Of a DNA stretch of 64,000 nucleotides, positions 8,668-18,105 are shown piece by piece. This DNA comes from Falsigemmobacter faecalis (GTDB lineage: Bacteria; Pseudomonadota; Alphaproteobacteria; Rhodobacterales; Rhodobacteraceae): contig NZ_RRAZ01000001.1 in NCBI RefSeq assembly GCF_003863335.1, forward strand, positions 62,001 through 126,000, given 5' to 3'. The notes beneath the pieces are model-generated. The model had not been told where the DNA came from, did no database searches, and saw only the letters and a program-made list of their open reading frames with translations. A program made the translations under genes and the position numbers. Numbering within the stretch: position 1 is the stretch's first letter; each line of letters starts with the position of its first letter.

Positions 8668-10376
8668 GAGGCAAGTGATTCGATGTTATGGGCATAAAGA
8701 TCTGCCGCACCTTCGCGCATCTCAGCCAGAAGTGCACCATGCTGCGGCAGCATGCGCAGGATAAAGCTGCGCGCCAGCGCCGTGCGCGACCCCTCGCCGC
8801 CCTCGGCCAGAGCGGCTTTCAGGTGGAAATGCGCCCCCAGCACCAGGGCAAAAGCCCGCTGATAAGCGACCGATCCGGCCAGACGATCCGTCATCGCCTG
8901 GGCCAGCAGCGCCTCGGTGCCGTCGCGCAGCGATTCGGCAGCCAGCCAGACCGCGCCCGCCAGATCGGGCAGGCGGCCGCGGGCGGCCTCTGCGCCTTCC
9001 TCGATCTCTTCGATCAGGCGGAAGGCGGCCTCGCCCTGGTCCATCATTTTGCGGGCCACAAGATCGGCGGCCTGAATGCCGTTGGTGCCTTCATAGATCG
9101 CCGTGACCCGGACATCGCGCAGATATTGCGCGGCCCCGGTCTCTTCAATGAAGCCCATGCCGCCGTGGATCTGAATGCCCGCCTGGGCCACGGCAATGCC
9201 GGTATCGGTGCCGTAGCTTTTGGTGATCGGCGTCAGCAGCGCGGCGCGGGCGTCCCATTCGGCGTCCCCCGTGGCGCGGGCCATATCGATGGCCACGGCA
9301 TTGGCCAGCGCAATGGCGCGGGCGGCGAACAGCTCAGCCTTCATGCCGATCAGCATCCGGCGCACATCGGGGTGATCGATGATGCCACCATGGGTGCCGG
9401 TCACGGGCTTGCCCTGCACCCGGTCCAGCGCATAGGCGAGCGCGTGCTGATAGGCCCCGTCCGCGACCGAGATGCCCTGAATGCCCACGCCGAGGCGGGC
9501 GTTGTTCATCATGGTAAACATCGCCGCCATGCCCTTGTGCGGCGCGCCGACCATCCAGCCGGTGGCACCGTCAAACTGCATCACCGCCGTCGGGCTGCCG
9601 TGCAGGCCCATTTTATGTTCCAGGCTGACGACCTTCAGGCTGTTGGCGACGCCGGGATTGCCCTCAGCATCGGGCAGATATTTCGGCACGATGAAAAGGC
9701 TGATCCCCCGGGTGCCGGGCGCGCCATCGGGCAGGCGGGCCAGCACCAGGTGGCAGACGTTTTCGGCCACATCATGATCGCCCCAGGAGATGAAGATTTT
9801 CTGACCAGAAACCGCATAGCTGCCATCGCCATTGGGCTCGGCCCGGCTGCGCAAAGCCCCGACGTCCGATCCGGCCTGCGGCTCGGTCAGGTTCATCGTG
9901 CCGGTCCATTCGCCCGAGATCAGCTTCGGCAGATAAAGCGCCTTGATCTCGTCGGAGGCATGATGCTCCAAAGCCTCAATCTGGCCCTGGGTCAGCAGCG
10001 GGTTCAGCTGCAGCGCGAGGCAGGCCGCGCCCATCATATCATTCACGCAGCTGTTGAGCGTCAGCGGCAGCCCCATGCCGCCGAACTCCGGATCCGCCGA
10101 GGTGCCGACCCAGCCGCCCTCTGCGATCTGCCGGTAGCCTTCGGCAAAGCCGGGGCTGGCGCGCACCACCCCGTTTTCCAGCTTCGCGCCCTGCAGATCG
10201 CCGTTGCGATTGAGCGGTGCCAGCACCTCCTCGCTCAGCCGGCCTGCGCCGCTCAGGATCGCCTCAACGGTCTCCGGTGTCGCATCCCCAAACCGCTCGG
10301 TCGCAGCGACCTGAGCGAAATCAACGACATGATCGAGCAGAAAGCGGAAATCTTCGACAGGCGCGCGATAGGGCAT
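8664..10376 (-). CDS. Acyl-CoA dehydrogenase (long, DmdC-like)
   Basis: A 570-residue FAD-dependent acyl-CoA dehydrogenase. The N-terminus (YRAPVEDFRFLLDHVVD) and the extra C-terminal domain belong to the long subgroup that includes the 3-methylmercaptopropionyl-CoA dehydrogenase DmdC and FadE5-like enzymes. Core motifs: MNLTEPQAGSDVGALRSRA, FISWGDHD, EHKMGLHGSPTAVMQFD, and the catalytic-region QIHGGMGFIEETGAAQYLRDVRV with YEGTNGIQA. DMSP use cannot be claimed from this alone, because long-chain or other acyl-CoAs are equally possible and no dmdB or dmdD is nearby. The MBL-fold hydrolase gene follows with a 4-base overlap. Confidence 0.9.
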   Translation of the reverse strand: MPYRAPVEDFRFLLDHVVDFAQVAATERFGDATPETVEAILSGAGRLSEEVLAPLNRNGDLQGAKLENGVVRASPGFAEGYRQIAEGGWVGTSADPEFGGMGLPLTLNSCVNDMMGAACLALQLNPLLTQGQIEALEHHASDEIKALYLPKLISGEWTGTMNLTEPQAGSDVGALRSRAEPNGDGSYAVSGQKIFISWGDHDVAENVCHLVLARLPDGAPGTRGISLFIVPKYLPDAEGNPGVANSLKVVSLEHKMGLHGSPTAVMQFDGATGWMVGAPHKGMAAMFTMMNNARLGVGIQGISVADGAYQHALAYALDRVQGKPVTGTHGGIIDHPDVRRMLIGMKAELFAARAIALANAVAIDMARATGDAEWDARAALLTPITKSYGTDTGIAVAQAGIQIHGGMGFIEETGAAQYLRDVRVTAIYEGTNGIQAADLVARKMMDQGEAAFRLIEEIEEGAEAARGRLPDLAGAVWLAAESLRDGTEALLAQAMTDRLAGSVAYQRAFALVLGAHFHLKAALAEGGEGSRTALARSFILRMLPQHGALLAEMREGAADLYAHNIESLAS

Positions 10377-10487
10377 AGAGTCCTCCGGAAGGCTGCCGGG
10401 TTGCAGGACCGGCGGGGCTGTGGCACGGGTGTTTTTGGGCAGACTAGCCGCTGCCCCGTTCCTCGCAACTGATACGCGGCGTCAGAT

Positions 10488-11447
10488 ATGCTTACGACCC
10501 TACGTCTGAAACCCGATGAAGCGGGCATCTTTCGCGCAGCGGAACTGCTGCGGGCGGGAGAGCTTGTCGCCTTCCCCAGCGAGACGGTCTACGGCCTTGG
10601 CGGCGATGCCCGCAATGACGCGGCGGTCGCGGGGATCTATACGGCCAAGGGCCGACCCTCGTTCAACCCGCTGATCGTGCATCTGCCCGATCTCGACGCC
10701 GTGCGTCGCTATGCCGAAGTCGGCCCCGAGGCTGAGGCGCTGGCCCGCGCTTTCTGGCCCGGGCCGCTGACCCTGGTTTTGCCGCTGCGCCCCGATGCGG
10801 GGCTTTCGCCGCGGGTGACGGCGGGCAACCACTCGCTGGCGGTGCGCATTCCCGCCCATCCGGTCGCCCGCGCGCTGCTGCAGGTCTCGGGCGTGCCTCT
10901 GGCGGGGCCCTCGGCCAATCCTTCAGGCCGTATCAGCCCGACCACGGCGGAACATGTTCTTGAGGGGCTTGATGGCCGCATTGCCGCGGTGCTCGATGGC
11001 GGTGCCTGCCGGGTGGGGGTCGAATCGACGATTCTGGCCCCCGGACAGCCGCCGCATCTGCTGCGCCCGGGCGGTATTTCCGCCGAAGAGATCCTCGCGG
11101 TTCTTGGCACCCTGCCGCTGCGCCCCGAGGAAGATCCGGCCCGCCCGGTCGCGCCAGGACAGCTGTCGTCGCATTACGCCCCCGATGCCCTCGTGCGCCT
11201 GAACGCCGGGAGCCGCAGGGCGAATGAGGTTTTCATCGGCTTCGGAGCCGTGGGGACGGGTGCAGAGTTCAATCTCTCGCCCACCGGCGATCTTAATGAG
11301 GCTGCCGCACAGCTTTTTGCCGTGCTGCGCGATGCTGACCGCCAGGCCGGGCCGGGCGGGCGGATCGCCATTGCCCCGGTTCCCACAGCGGGCATCGGTC
11401 TCGCGATCAACGACCGGCTGAAACGCGCTGCGGCCCCCCGCAGCTGA
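10488..11447 (+). CDS. tsaC: L-threonylcarbamoyladenylate synthase (Sua5 type)
   Basis: Makes threonylcarbamoyl-AMP from Thr, bicarbonate and ATP, the first step of tRNA t6A37 synthesis. The 319-residue length and two domains show the Sua5 type rather than the short TsaC: a YrdC domain (ETVYGLGGDARND, YTAKGRPSFNPLIVH, GPSANPSGRISPT, STILAPG) and a C-terminal Sua5 domain introduced by the linker PVAPGQLSSHYAPDA, the conserved segment that caps the active site. It is divergent from the acyl-CoA dehydrogenase gene and is followed by a strong hairpin. Confidence 0.95.
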   Translation: MLTTLRLKPDEAGIFRAAELLRAGELVAFPSETVYGLGGDARNDAAVAGIYTAKGRPSFNPLIVHLPDLDAVRRYAEVGPEAEALARAFWPGPLTLVLPLRPDAGLSPRVTAGNHSLAVRIPAHPVARALLQVSGVPLAGPSANPSGRISPTTAEHVLEGLDGRIAAVLDGGACRVGVESTILAPGQPPHLLRPGGISAEEILAVLGTLPLRPEEDPARPVAPGQLSSHYAPDALVRLNAGSRRANEVFIGFGAVGTGAEFNLSPTGDLNEAAAQLFAVLRDADRQAGPGGRIAIAPVPTAGIGLAINDRLKRAAAPRS

Positions 11448-11453
11448 GCATAA

Positions 11454-11490
11454 GAAAGGCCGGGAGATCGCTCTCCCGGCCTTTCTTTTT
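11454..11490. terminator. Strong intrinsic terminator after tsaC
   Basis: A perfect 14-bp stem (11454-11467 with 11472-11485) with loop TCGC and then TTTTT at 11486-11490. The minus-strand side is also followed by TTA-rich sequence, so it may act in both directions between tsaC and the convergent engB. Confidence 0.9.
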
Positions 11491-11508
11491 AATCAGAGCC
11501 CGCGGGTC

Positions 11509-12159
11509 TCAGACCAGACCCGCGATGATGGCGCGCAGCGTCTCAACGCCCTCACCCTTCTCGGAAGAGGTGATGATGATCTCGGGATAGGCCGCCGGAT
11601 GTTTGACCAGCGCCGCCTGCACCTGGGCGATATTGGCCTCGCGGGTGGCAGCATTGACCTTATCGGCCTTGGTCATCACCACCTGGAAGGTCACCGCCGA
11701 GCGGTTGAGCAGCTTCATGATTTCTTCATCGACCGCCTTTACACCATGGCGGGTGTCGATCAGCACGAAAGCCCGGCGCAGGGTGGCGCGACCCGACAGA
11801 TACTGCTTCAGCAGCGCCTGCCACTTCGCAACGATGGCGACCGGGGCTTCGGCATAGCCATAGCCCGGAAGGTCGACCAGATAGCGCTCTTCCCCCAGGG
11901 TAAAGAAGTTGATCTCCTGGGTCCGACCCGGCGTGTTCGAGGCCCGCGCCAGGGTCTTGCGACCGGTCAGCGCGTTGATCAGGCTCGATTTCCCAACGTT
12001 GGAGCGGCCGGCAAAGCAGACCTCCATACGGTCGGCCGGCGGCATGCCGGACATGGCAACGACGCCTTTCAGAAAATCCACCGGACCCGCAAAAAGCAGA
12101 CGGCCTTTTTCTGAGGCTTCAAATTCGGGTTCGGGGGCGAGAGGGAACTTCAGGCTCAT
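11509..12159 (-). CDS. engB: Ribosome biogenesis GTP-binding protein EngB (YihA/YsxC)
   Basis: Essential GTPase for late 50S subunit assembly. The 216-residue protein has all G motifs: G1 GRSNVGKSSLIN, G2 TPGRTQEINFF, G3 DLPGYGYA, G4 TKADK and G5 SSEKGEG. The N-terminal KGVVAMSGMPPADRMEVCFA leads into G1 as usual. It lies downstream of yidC on the same strand, the classical alphaproteobacterial pairing, but a hairpin of 9 bp separates them. Confidence 0.96.
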   Translation of the reverse strand: MSLKFPLAPEPEFEASEKGRLLFAGPVDFLKGVVAMSGMPPADRMEVCFAGRSNVGKSSLINALTGRKTLARASNTPGRTQEINFFTLGEERYLVDLPGYGYAEAPVAIVAKWQALLKQYLSGRATLRRAFVLIDTRHGVKAVDEEIMKLLNRSAVTFQVVMTKADKVNAATREANIAQVQAALVKHPAAYPEIIITSSEKGEGVETLRAIIAGLV

Positions 12160-12229
12160 CCTGGGGCACCTTTAAGAGCTTGGGCGGACGAGGCCGCACG
12201 GAATGTGTCAGGGGTCTTATAAATGAGAA

Positions 12230-12259
12230 GCGGACGCGGGGGCACCCCCTCGCGTCCGC
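12230..12259 (-). terminator. Hairpin after yidC
   Basis: GCGGACGCG (12230-12238) pairs with CGCGTCCGC (12251-12259), with further GGG/CCC pairing inside. It stands 25 bases past the yidC stop; the downstream side on the minus strand is TTCTCATTTATAAG, moderately T-rich. It may reduce read-through into engB. Confidence 0.5.
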
Positions 12260-12283
12260 GGCTCAAAATCAGGGCTTTGGCCC

Positions 12284-14170
12284 TTATTTCTTTTTCTTCT
12301 CAGCGGCCTTTTCAGCCTCAGCCGCTTTCTCAGCCAGGGCCTCACGCAGCGATTTGCGTTTGCGCGCCGCTTTGATGTTGCCGAAGATGTCCGGCCGGTG
12401 GCCGTGGCTGCGCATGATGGCGTATTGCTGGATGAAGGTGATGATGTTGTTGGTGATCCAGTAAACGACCAGACCCGAGGCAAAACCACCCAGCACGAAC
12501 ATGAAGATCCAGGGCATCCAGGCAAAGATCTGCTGCTGCATCGGATCGGCAGGCGCCGGGTTCAGCTTCTGTTGCAGCCACATGGTGCAGCCCAGCAGGA
12601 TCGGCAGAATCCCGATGAAGACCATGGCCAGCATCGAAGTCGGCTCAGGCGCCGCCCAGGGCAGGAAGCCGAAGGCGTTGAAGATCGAGGTCGGATCCGG
12701 CATCGAGAGATCCTGGAACACACCAAAGAAGGGGGCGTGACGCAGCTCGATGGTGACGAAGATCACCTTATAAAGGCTGAAGAAGATCGGGATCTGCAGC
12801 AGCATCGGCAGACAGCCGGCAGCCGGGTTCACCTTCTTCTCCCGGTAAAGCTTCATCATCTCCTGCTGAAGCTTCGCCCGGTCGTCGCCCGCGCGCTCTT
12901 TCAGCGCCTCCATCTCCGGCTGCAGCTCTTTCATGCGCGCCATCGAGACGTAGGATTTATAGGCCAGCGGCAGCACCAGGGCCTTCAGAATGAAGGTCAG
13001 CGCAATGATCGCCACGCCCATATTGCCGATCAGACCATTGAGCCAGTGCAGCACGGCAAAGATCGGTTTGGTCAGGAAGTAGAACCAGCCCCAGTCGATC
13101 GAATCGACAAAACGCTCAATCTTCTGCTTCGAGGGATCGACCTCAGCACCGGTCAGCTTCGCAAGAAAGCCCGGGTCGTTCTCATAGCTGCGGATGGTCG
13201 CCCATTCCTTGGCACCGGCATAAAGACGGCTCTCCGAACTGGCGCTCGCACCCGGTTCCACAGTCACCGCCGGAAGACGGGCCTCGGCCTGATAGACGTC
13301 ACGGGCGGGGAAATACTTCTGAACCGAAGTATAGGGCTGGCTCGAAGACGGAATCAGCGCCGTCAGCCAGTATTTGTCCCCAAAGCCCAGCCAGCCACTC
13401 TCTTTGACCTCGGTCGAGGTCATCGGCACCCCTTCGGTCTCAGAGGTGCGGGCGTCTTTCAGCTCGCTGTAATCGGTCTCGGTCAGAATGCCGTCCGCGA
13501 CTTCCAGAAGGCCCTCATGCGAGATGAAGAAACTCTGATAATCGCCCGGAATGCCGTGACGCGAGATCATGCTATAGGGTGCCAGACGGATCGCCTCGGC
13601 ACTCTGGTTGTCCACCGACTGGGTGACGGTGAACATATAGTCCTCATCCACCGCAAAGACGCGGCGGAAGGTCTGACCTTTGGTGTTCGCCCATTCCAGC
13701 GTGACCGGAGTGCCCGGTGCCAGAACCTCGCCCGAAACGGCCGTCCAGGGCGTATTCGGGCCCGGGACATCATCATAGGTCAGGCTGCCGCCCGGGGCCC
13801 AGCCGTAAAGCGCATAAAAGGCATTGGAGCCTTCCATCGGACGCAGCAGGCGGACGATATCGGAGTTGTCGTCGGTGCTCTCGCGGTAAGCGCGCAGCTG
13901 CAGGTCATCAAGGCGACCGCCGGTCAGCGCGACCGAACCGGTCAGCCGCGGCGTATCAAGCTTCAGCCGTGCGGTCTCAGGCGCCGGAATGGCGGCGGTT
14001 TCGCCCGGGGCGCTGCCGGCAAGTGCCGGCGGCAAAGTCTCACCCTGGACAGCCACGGGAGCATTCGGGTCCGTCACCGGGTCTGCGGGAGGAAAAACCA
14101 CAAACCAGACGAGGATCACGAGAAAGCTCAGTGCCGTCGCCAGGATGAGGTTTTTGTTCTGATCGTCCAT
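12284..14170 (-). CDS. yidC: Membrane protein insertase YidC
   Basis: Inserts and folds inner-membrane proteins, alone or with Sec. The 628-residue length is right for a proteobacterial YidC: N-terminal helix (NLILATALSFLVILVWFVVF), a large periplasmic beta-sandwich domain, then the conserved five-helix core starting GNMGVAIIALTFILKALVLPL, with NPAAGCLPMLLQIPIFFSLYKV and WITNNIITFIQQYAIMR. The C-terminal tail is Lys/Ala-rich and ends KKKK, as expected for ribosome contact. The usual upstream rpmH-rnpA-yidD genes are absent: ubiG lies upstream instead. Confidence 0.97.
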   Translation of the reverse strand: MDDQNKNLILATALSFLVILVWFVVFPPADPVTDPNAPVAVQGETLPPALAGSAPGETAAIPAPETARLKLDTPRLTGSVALTGGRLDDLQLRAYRESTDDNSDIVRLLRPMEGSNAFYALYGWAPGGSLTYDDVPGPNTPWTAVSGEVLAPGTPVTLEWANTKGQTFRRVFAVDEDYMFTVTQSVDNQSAEAIRLAPYSMISRHGIPGDYQSFFISHEGLLEVADGILTETDYSELKDARTSETEGVPMTSTEVKESGWLGFGDKYWLTALIPSSSQPYTSVQKYFPARDVYQAEARLPAVTVEPGASASSESRLYAGAKEWATIRSYENDPGFLAKLTGAEVDPSKQKIERFVDSIDWGWFYFLTKPIFAVLHWLNGLIGNMGVAIIALTFILKALVLPLAYKSYVSMARMKELQPEMEALKERAGDDRAKLQQEMMKLYREKKVNPAAGCLPMLLQIPIFFSLYKVIFVTIELRHAPFFGVFQDLSMPDPTSIFNAFGFLPWAAPEPTSMLAMVFIGILPILLGCTMWLQQKLNPAPADPMQQQIFAWMPWIFMFVLGGFASGLVVYWITNNIITFIQQYAIMRSHGHRPDIFGNIKAARKRKSLREALAEKAAEAEKAAEKKKK

Positions 14171-14263
14171 GGGGAACCACCTGCTATTCTGGTGAGGTGG
14201 TTCAACAGAGAAGGGGCGTCAAGGTCAAGCGGAAAGGCATTTTCCACCGCCCGCCCTGCTGTT

Positions 14264-14313
14264 TTTGGCTTTTTAGAAATACTCCCGGGGGTGCGGGGGC
14301 AGGCAGCCCCCGC
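14264..14313 (+). repeat. Dispersed intergenic repeat, copy A
   Basis: TTTGGCTTTTT-x2-AAATACTCC followed by a GC hairpin (GCGGGGGC...GCCCCCGC, 14293-14313). It lies between the ubiG stop and the yidC start, with the hairpin nearest the ubiG stop. Same core as copies at 32539, 40207 and 49483. Confidence 0.8.
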
Positions 14314-14326
14314 TTCGCCGCCCGCC

Positions 14327-15067
14327 TCAGGCCTGCGGCTTCAGGCTTGTGGTCGCGTAATTAACCGACAGATCCTTCGCCGAAAGGCTCCAGCGCCAGG
14401 AGATCGGGTTGAAAACCATCCCCCGCCGGTCCACCGGGGTCAGCCCCGCGGCGCGGATCAGATCATAAAGCTCATCCGGCGTGATGAATTTTGCCCAGTC
14501 ATGGGTGCCTTTCGGCAGCCAGCGCATCACATGCTCCGCCCCGATGATCGCCATCATATAGCTCTTCGGGTTGCGGTTCAGCGTCGAGCAGACCATCAGC
14601 CCGCCGGGGCGCAGCAGATCATGGCAGGCCCGCAGATAGGCTGCCGGATCAGAGACATGCTCGATCACCTCCATATTCAGCACCACATCGAACTGCTCAC
14701 CGGCCGCCGCCAGCGCCTCGGCCGTGGTGTGGCGATACTCAATCTCCAGCCCCGACTGCGCGGCATGGACCCGCGCCACCGGCAGGTTTTTCTCGGCCGC
14801 ATCGGCCCCCACCACGGTCGCGCCCAGCCGCGCCATCGGCTCGGACAACAGCCCGCCGCCGCAGCCGATGTCCAAAAGCCGCAGCCCCGCAAAGGGCTTT
14901 TCCGATTTCAGATCGCGGCCGAATTCCCCGGCGATCTGCTGGCAGATGTAATCGAGACGGCAGGGGTTCATCATATGCAGCGGGCGGAATTTGCCGTTGG
15001 TATCCCACCATTCAGCGGCCATGGCTTCAAACTTTGCCACTTCGGCGGGGTCGATGGTGCTGCTCAT
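14327..15067 (-). CDS. ubiG: Ubiquinone biosynthesis O-methyltransferase
   Basis: Bifunctional 2-polyprenyl-6-hydroxyphenol / 3-demethylubiquinol O-methyltransferase. The start at 15067 ([20 protein letters not shown]) follows AAGGAGC; the open frame continues to 15739 only because it overlaps the opposing pip gene. The 246-residue product has the UbiG N-terminal signature [22 protein letters not shown], the SAM loop [28 protein letters not shown] and the UbiG-typical [27 protein letters not shown] split by the membrane-binding region. It is divergent from pip. Confidence 0.96.
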   Translation of the reverse strand: MSSTIDPAEVAKFEAMAAEWWDTNGKFRPLHMMNPCRLDYICQQIAGEFGRDLKSEKPFAGLRLLDIGCGGGLLSEPMARLGATVVGADAAEKNLPVARVHAAQSGLEIEYRHTTAEALAAAGEQFDVVLNMEVIEHVSDPAAYLRACHDLLRPGGLMVCSTLNRNPKSYMMAIIGAEHVMRWLPKGTHDWAKFITPDELYDLIRAAGLTPVDRRGMVFNPISWRWSLSAKDLSVNYATTSLKPQA

Positions 15068-15130
15068 CTGCTTGCTCCTTGCGGCGCGGCTTTGATCGGG
15101 CCACTTTAGCAAAGATATACAGGGGAGCCG

Positions 15131-16102
15131 ATGGACAGGACAACCGCACAGCCGACCGCCTTTGATTATCTTTACCCGGCGATTGAGCCCTTCGACCGGC
15201 GGATGATCGATATGGGCGACGGCCATCGCATCTATGTCGAGCAATGCGGCAATCCGCAGGGAGTGCCCGTTCTGGTGGTCCACGGCGGCCCTGGTGGCGG
15301 CAGCAGCCCGGCCATGCGGCGCTTTTTCGACCCTGAGACCTACCGGATTGTGCTTTTTGATCAGCGCGGTTGCGGCCATTCGCAGCCTTCGGCCTCGGTG
15401 GTGAACAACACCACCTGGCATCTGGTCTCGGATATGGAGGTGATCCGCGAGACCCTCGGGATCGCGGAATTCCTGCTCTTTGGCGGCTCCTGGGGGGCCA
15501 CGCTGTCGCTGGTCTATGCCATCATCCATCCGGACCGCGTGACCGGGCTGATCCTGCGCGGCGTCTTTTTGATGGAGGCGGCTGAGCTGGAGTGGTTCTA
15601 CGGCGGCGGCGCGGCGCGGTTCTTCCCGGCCGAATGGGCGCGCTTCACCGCCCCCATCCCCGCGGCAGAGCGCGGCGATCTGATCGCCGCCTATCACGCC
15701 CGCCTTTTCAGTGGCCATCTGAGCGAAGAGATCCGCCACGCCCGGATCTGGGCGGGCTGGGAGAATGCCCTCGCCTCGGCCCGTTATATCGCGTCAGGCG
15801 ATGTGCCGGGGGACTATGCCCGCGCCTTCTCGCGGCTGGAGAATCACTATTTTCAGCACGCGGGCTTTCTGGAGGCGGACGGCTGGATTTTGCAAAACCG
15901 TCACCGCATTGAGCATCTGCCCGCGATCATCGTGCAGGGCCGTTTTGACATGATCTGCCCGCCGCTCTCGGCGAGCCGCCTCGCGGAGGGCTGGGAAGCG
16001 GCTGAGTTGCAGATGATCCCGATGGCAGGCCACGCGATGTCAGAGCCGGGGATCGCCGCAGGGCTTGTCAGCGCCACCAACCGCATGCGTGCGCCGGGAT
16101 AA
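15131..16102 (+). CDS. pip: Proline iminopeptidase
   Basis: Alpha/beta-hydrolase (peptidase family S33) that removes N-terminal proline. At 323 residues it is full length. The oxyanion motif HGGPGGG is at residues 51-57; the nucleophile is Ser120 in [11 protein letters not shown]; the acid and base are in QGRFDMICP and MAGHAMSEP near the C-terminus. The start is the ATG at 15131, preceded by GGGGAG. It is divergent from ubiG and followed at a distance by the tRNA-Pro gene on the opposite strand. Confidence 0.93.
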   Translation: MDRTTAQPTAFDYLYPAIEPFDRRMIDMGDGHRIYVEQCGNPQGVPVLVVHGGPGGGSSPAMRRFFDPETYRIVLFDQRGCGHSQPSASVVNNTTWHLVSDMEVIRETLGIAEFLLFGGSWGATLSLVYAIIHPDRVTGLILRGVFLMEAAELEWFYGGGAARFFPAEWARFTAPIPAAERGDLIAAYHARLFSGHLSEEIRHARIWAGWENALASARYIASGDVPGDYARAFSRLENHYFQHAGFLEADGWILQNRHRIEHLPAIIVQGRFDMICPPLSASRLAEGWEAAELQMIPMAGHAMSEPGIAAGLVSATNRMRAPG

Positions 16103-16232
16103 GCCAGGTATGGCGCCCGGCAACCACGGCCTTTGGCAATGGACCGGGGTTTGCAGGCCAGGCCAGGACCGTGGCAGAAACGCAGATCCGGCGCCTGAGG
16201 CACCGGGTGCAGTTTTATCATTTAAGGATAAA

Positions 16233-16309
16233 TGGTCGGGGCGGAGGGATTCGAACTCTCGACCTACGGTACCCAAAACCGTCGCGCTACCAGGCTGCGC
16301 TACGCCCCG
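16233..16309 (-). tRNA. tRNA-Pro (anticodon UGG)
   Basis: A complete 77-nt cloverleaf including an encoded CCA. The acceptor stem CGGGGCG/CGCCCCG lies at 16303-16309 and 16237-16243. The anticodon stem is ACGGT/ACCGT around the loop TTTGGGT, with the anticodon TGG at 16273-16275. The T arm reads GAGAGTTCGAATCCCTC in part, with the GTTCGAATC loop. Discriminator A at 16236 and CCA at 16233-16235. Confidence 0.97.
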
Positions 16310-16349
16310 ACTGCGCTCTCCTTAGCGAAGGAATTGCGGCTTGAAAAGG

Positions 16350-16844
16350 TCAGTCGCACGACCAGGCTGCAGTTTCCTGAGAAAAGGCCGGATGTCGCAT
16401 CACATCGCCGGGCTTAATCCCCATCCGCCGGGCATAACCGCCGTTAATTTCCAGCACGGCCAGCACGTTATCCCCGCCGTCGATGACAGTTTCATCCTTC
16501 GGCTGTGCATTGGAATGGATATGGCGAATCGTGCCGGTCGGGTCAGCGAAGATCATATCCAGCGGGATCAGCGTGTTGCGCATCCAGAACTGCCCGCGTC
16601 CGGGGCGCTCATAGATGAAGAGCATTCCGGCGCCGGCATCGAGATGCTCGCGCCACATCAGACCGCGCGCGCGGGTGGCGTCGCTGTCCGCCACCTCAAC
16701 GCGAAAGCGCGCCTGGCCGGAGGGGCCTTTCAGCTCCACCAGATCCGGGCGGCAGGTCTCGGCCACGGCAGGCGCAGCAGCAGCGCCCGCCAGAAATACG
16801 GCGACAAAAGCCCCCGTCAGATATCGCGTAACGCAGCTTCCCAT
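16350..16844 (-). CDS. DUF192 family exported protein
   Basis: A 164-residue protein with an N-terminal signal sequence (TGAFVAVFLAGAAAAPAVAE). The rest is a DUF192 domain: FRVEVADSDATRARGLMWREHL, AGMLFIYERPGRGQFWMRNTLIPLDMIFADPTG and VLEINGGYARRMGIKPGD. Function unknown. Its start lies inside the last 28 bases of the cold-shock gene upstream, so the two are translationally coupled, an arrangement I know to be common in Rhodobacteraceae. Confidence 0.88.
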   Translation of the reverse strand: MGSCVTRYLTGAFVAVFLAGAAAAPAVAETCRPDLVELKGPSGQARFRVEVADSDATRARGLMWREHLDAGAGMLFIYERPGRGQFWMRNTLIPLDMIFADPTGTIRHIHSNAQPKDETVIDGGDNVLAVLEINGGYARRMGIKPGDVMRHPAFSQETAAWSCD

Positions 16845-17353
16845 GACAGCACCTGCACGGCCATACGACCGCGCTTCCCTTCGATGATCCTCAAACCTAC
16901 GGCTTCGCCGGGCTGAAGGTCAGCAAAACCTGACTGTCGCAGAATTTCAATATGCACAAAAATATCTTCAGACCGTCCGAACACATTGGCAAAGCCGAAG
17001 CCCTTACCTTTGTCGAACCATTTGATCCGTGCCGCCTCGATCTCAAGATCGCCGATCCGTTCGGCCATCTCGGGCGAAAGATCCTCGGTCAGCGCCGGCC
17101 CGGTCCCCTCGGGCGGACGAATGGCCAGGATCTCAACTGCCTGCGTTCCGCGTGTGGTGCGCTGAATTTCGACATCAATCTCGGCGCCATCGGCGATCGA
17201 GCCCTGTCCGAAATTGCGCAGCACATTCGCATGCAAAAGAATATCCGGGCCGCCCTCATCCGTTACGATGAAGCCAAAGCCTTTTACCGGATCAAACCAT
17301 TTTACCCGGCCCTGGATTCGTTCCCGCTCCAGGACCTTGCTGTTATCTTCCAT
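16817..17353 (-). CDS. Cold-shock protein with two CSD domains
   Basis: A 178-residue nucleic-acid binding protein with two cold-shock domains. Domain 1 spans about residues 12-77 (GRVKWFDPVKGFGFIV, then DILLHANVL); domain 2 about residues 107-172 (ARIKWFDKGKGFGFAN, then DIFVHIEILRQSGF). Both keep RNP1 (KGFGFI/A) and an RNP2-like element (ILLH, IFVH). Tandem CSD proteins of this size are typical of alphaproteobacteria. Its 3' end overlaps the DUF192 gene. The leader is 149 bases to the next gene. Confidence 0.93.
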   Translation of the reverse strand: MEDNSKVLERERIQGRVKWFDPVKGFGFIVTDEGGPDILLHANVLRNFGQGSIADGAEIDVEIQRTTRGTQAVEILAIRPPEGTGPALTEDLSPEMAERIGDLEIEAARIKWFDKGKGFGFANVFGRSEDIFVHIEILRQSGFADLQPGEAVGLRIIEGKRGRMAVQVLSWEAALRDI

Positions 17354-17502
17354 TGTTCGAGCCTTTTCCCCAGTCTCAGCTCACACTCCGTGGTTGTGCC
17401 CTTGCATGATGTACATATCAAGGTCAATCACCACGAGTGACCGCGTCAGGTTTAGGAAAGTTTGCCCCGGCGCAATCTATGCGAAAGAGTGATGCGCCAT
17501 CA

Positions 17503-18105
17503 TCATGGGTTGAGACGCAATATTTCCCAAGGTGTTTCCGGGGTCGCGCGATGCCAGCGAAAGCGGTCATGCAGGCGGAAGGCGCCATCGGCCCAGAACT
17601 CGACCTCCAGCGGTGTGATGCGAAAGCCGCCCCAGAACGGCGGACGTTTCGGAGAGGGACCATGGGTCAGCGTGATCTTTGCAACCTCTGCCAGAAGCGT
17701 GGCGCGGGAGTCGAGCGGCTCTGACTGTCGGCTGGCCCAGGCGCCCAGGCGCGACTGCAGGTTGCGGCTGGCGTAATAGGCATCCGCCTCCGGCCCCTCG
17801 GCGCGGCTGACAAGGCCGCGGACCCGGATCTGGCGGCGCAGGCTTTTCCAATGCATCACGAAAGCCGCTTTGCCGCTGGTCTCAATCTCCCGCCCTTTGG
17901 CGGAATTGTAATTGGTGTAGAAGGTGAAATCATCGGGGCCGATGTCTTTCAGCAGCACCATGCGGACATTGGGCAGGCCGCTTTCGTCCACGGTGGAAAG
18001 CGCGATGGCATTGGGGTCATTGACCTCGGTTTTTTCAGCCTCAGCCAGCCAGCGGCGCGCGATCTCTGAGGGGCTGTCCCCTGCGAAAATACCAGTGCGG
18101 TCCAT
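17503..18105 (-). CDS. pdxH: Pyridoxamine 5'-phosphate oxidase
   Basis: FMN enzyme that oxidises pyridoxine/pyridoxamine phosphate to PLP. The start is at 18105 ([20 protein letters not shown]), preceded by GGGGGG; the upstream open frame is not conserved in look. The 200-residue product has the PdxH motifs [22 protein letters not shown] in two halves, [27 protein letters not shown], and the C-terminal [26 protein letters not shown] signature split around PLEVEFW. pdxJ is also in this window (52.5 kb), so two steps of vitamin B6 synthesis are encoded here. Confidence 0.95.
   Translation of the reverse strand: MDRTGIFAGDSPSEIARRWLAEAEKTEVNDPNAIALSTVDESGLPNVRMVLLKDIGPDDFTFYTNYNSAKGREIETSGKAAFVMHWKSLRRQIRVRGLVSRAEGPEADAYYASRNLQSRLGAWASRQSEPLDSRATLLAEVAKITLTHGPSPKRPPFWGGFRITPLEVEFWADGAFRLHDRFRWHRATPETPWEILRLNP

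Noticed and set aside
8688-10472. Plus-strand open frame of about 590 codons
   Set aside because: A mirror frame of the acyl-CoA dehydrogenase gene, with low-complexity composition and no motif.
12398-15109. Long open frame (about 900 codons) on the plus strand across yidC and ubiG
   Set aside because: It is antisense to two certain genes, is rich in His, Arg and Gln as mirror frames of GC-rich genes are, and shows no recognisable domain.
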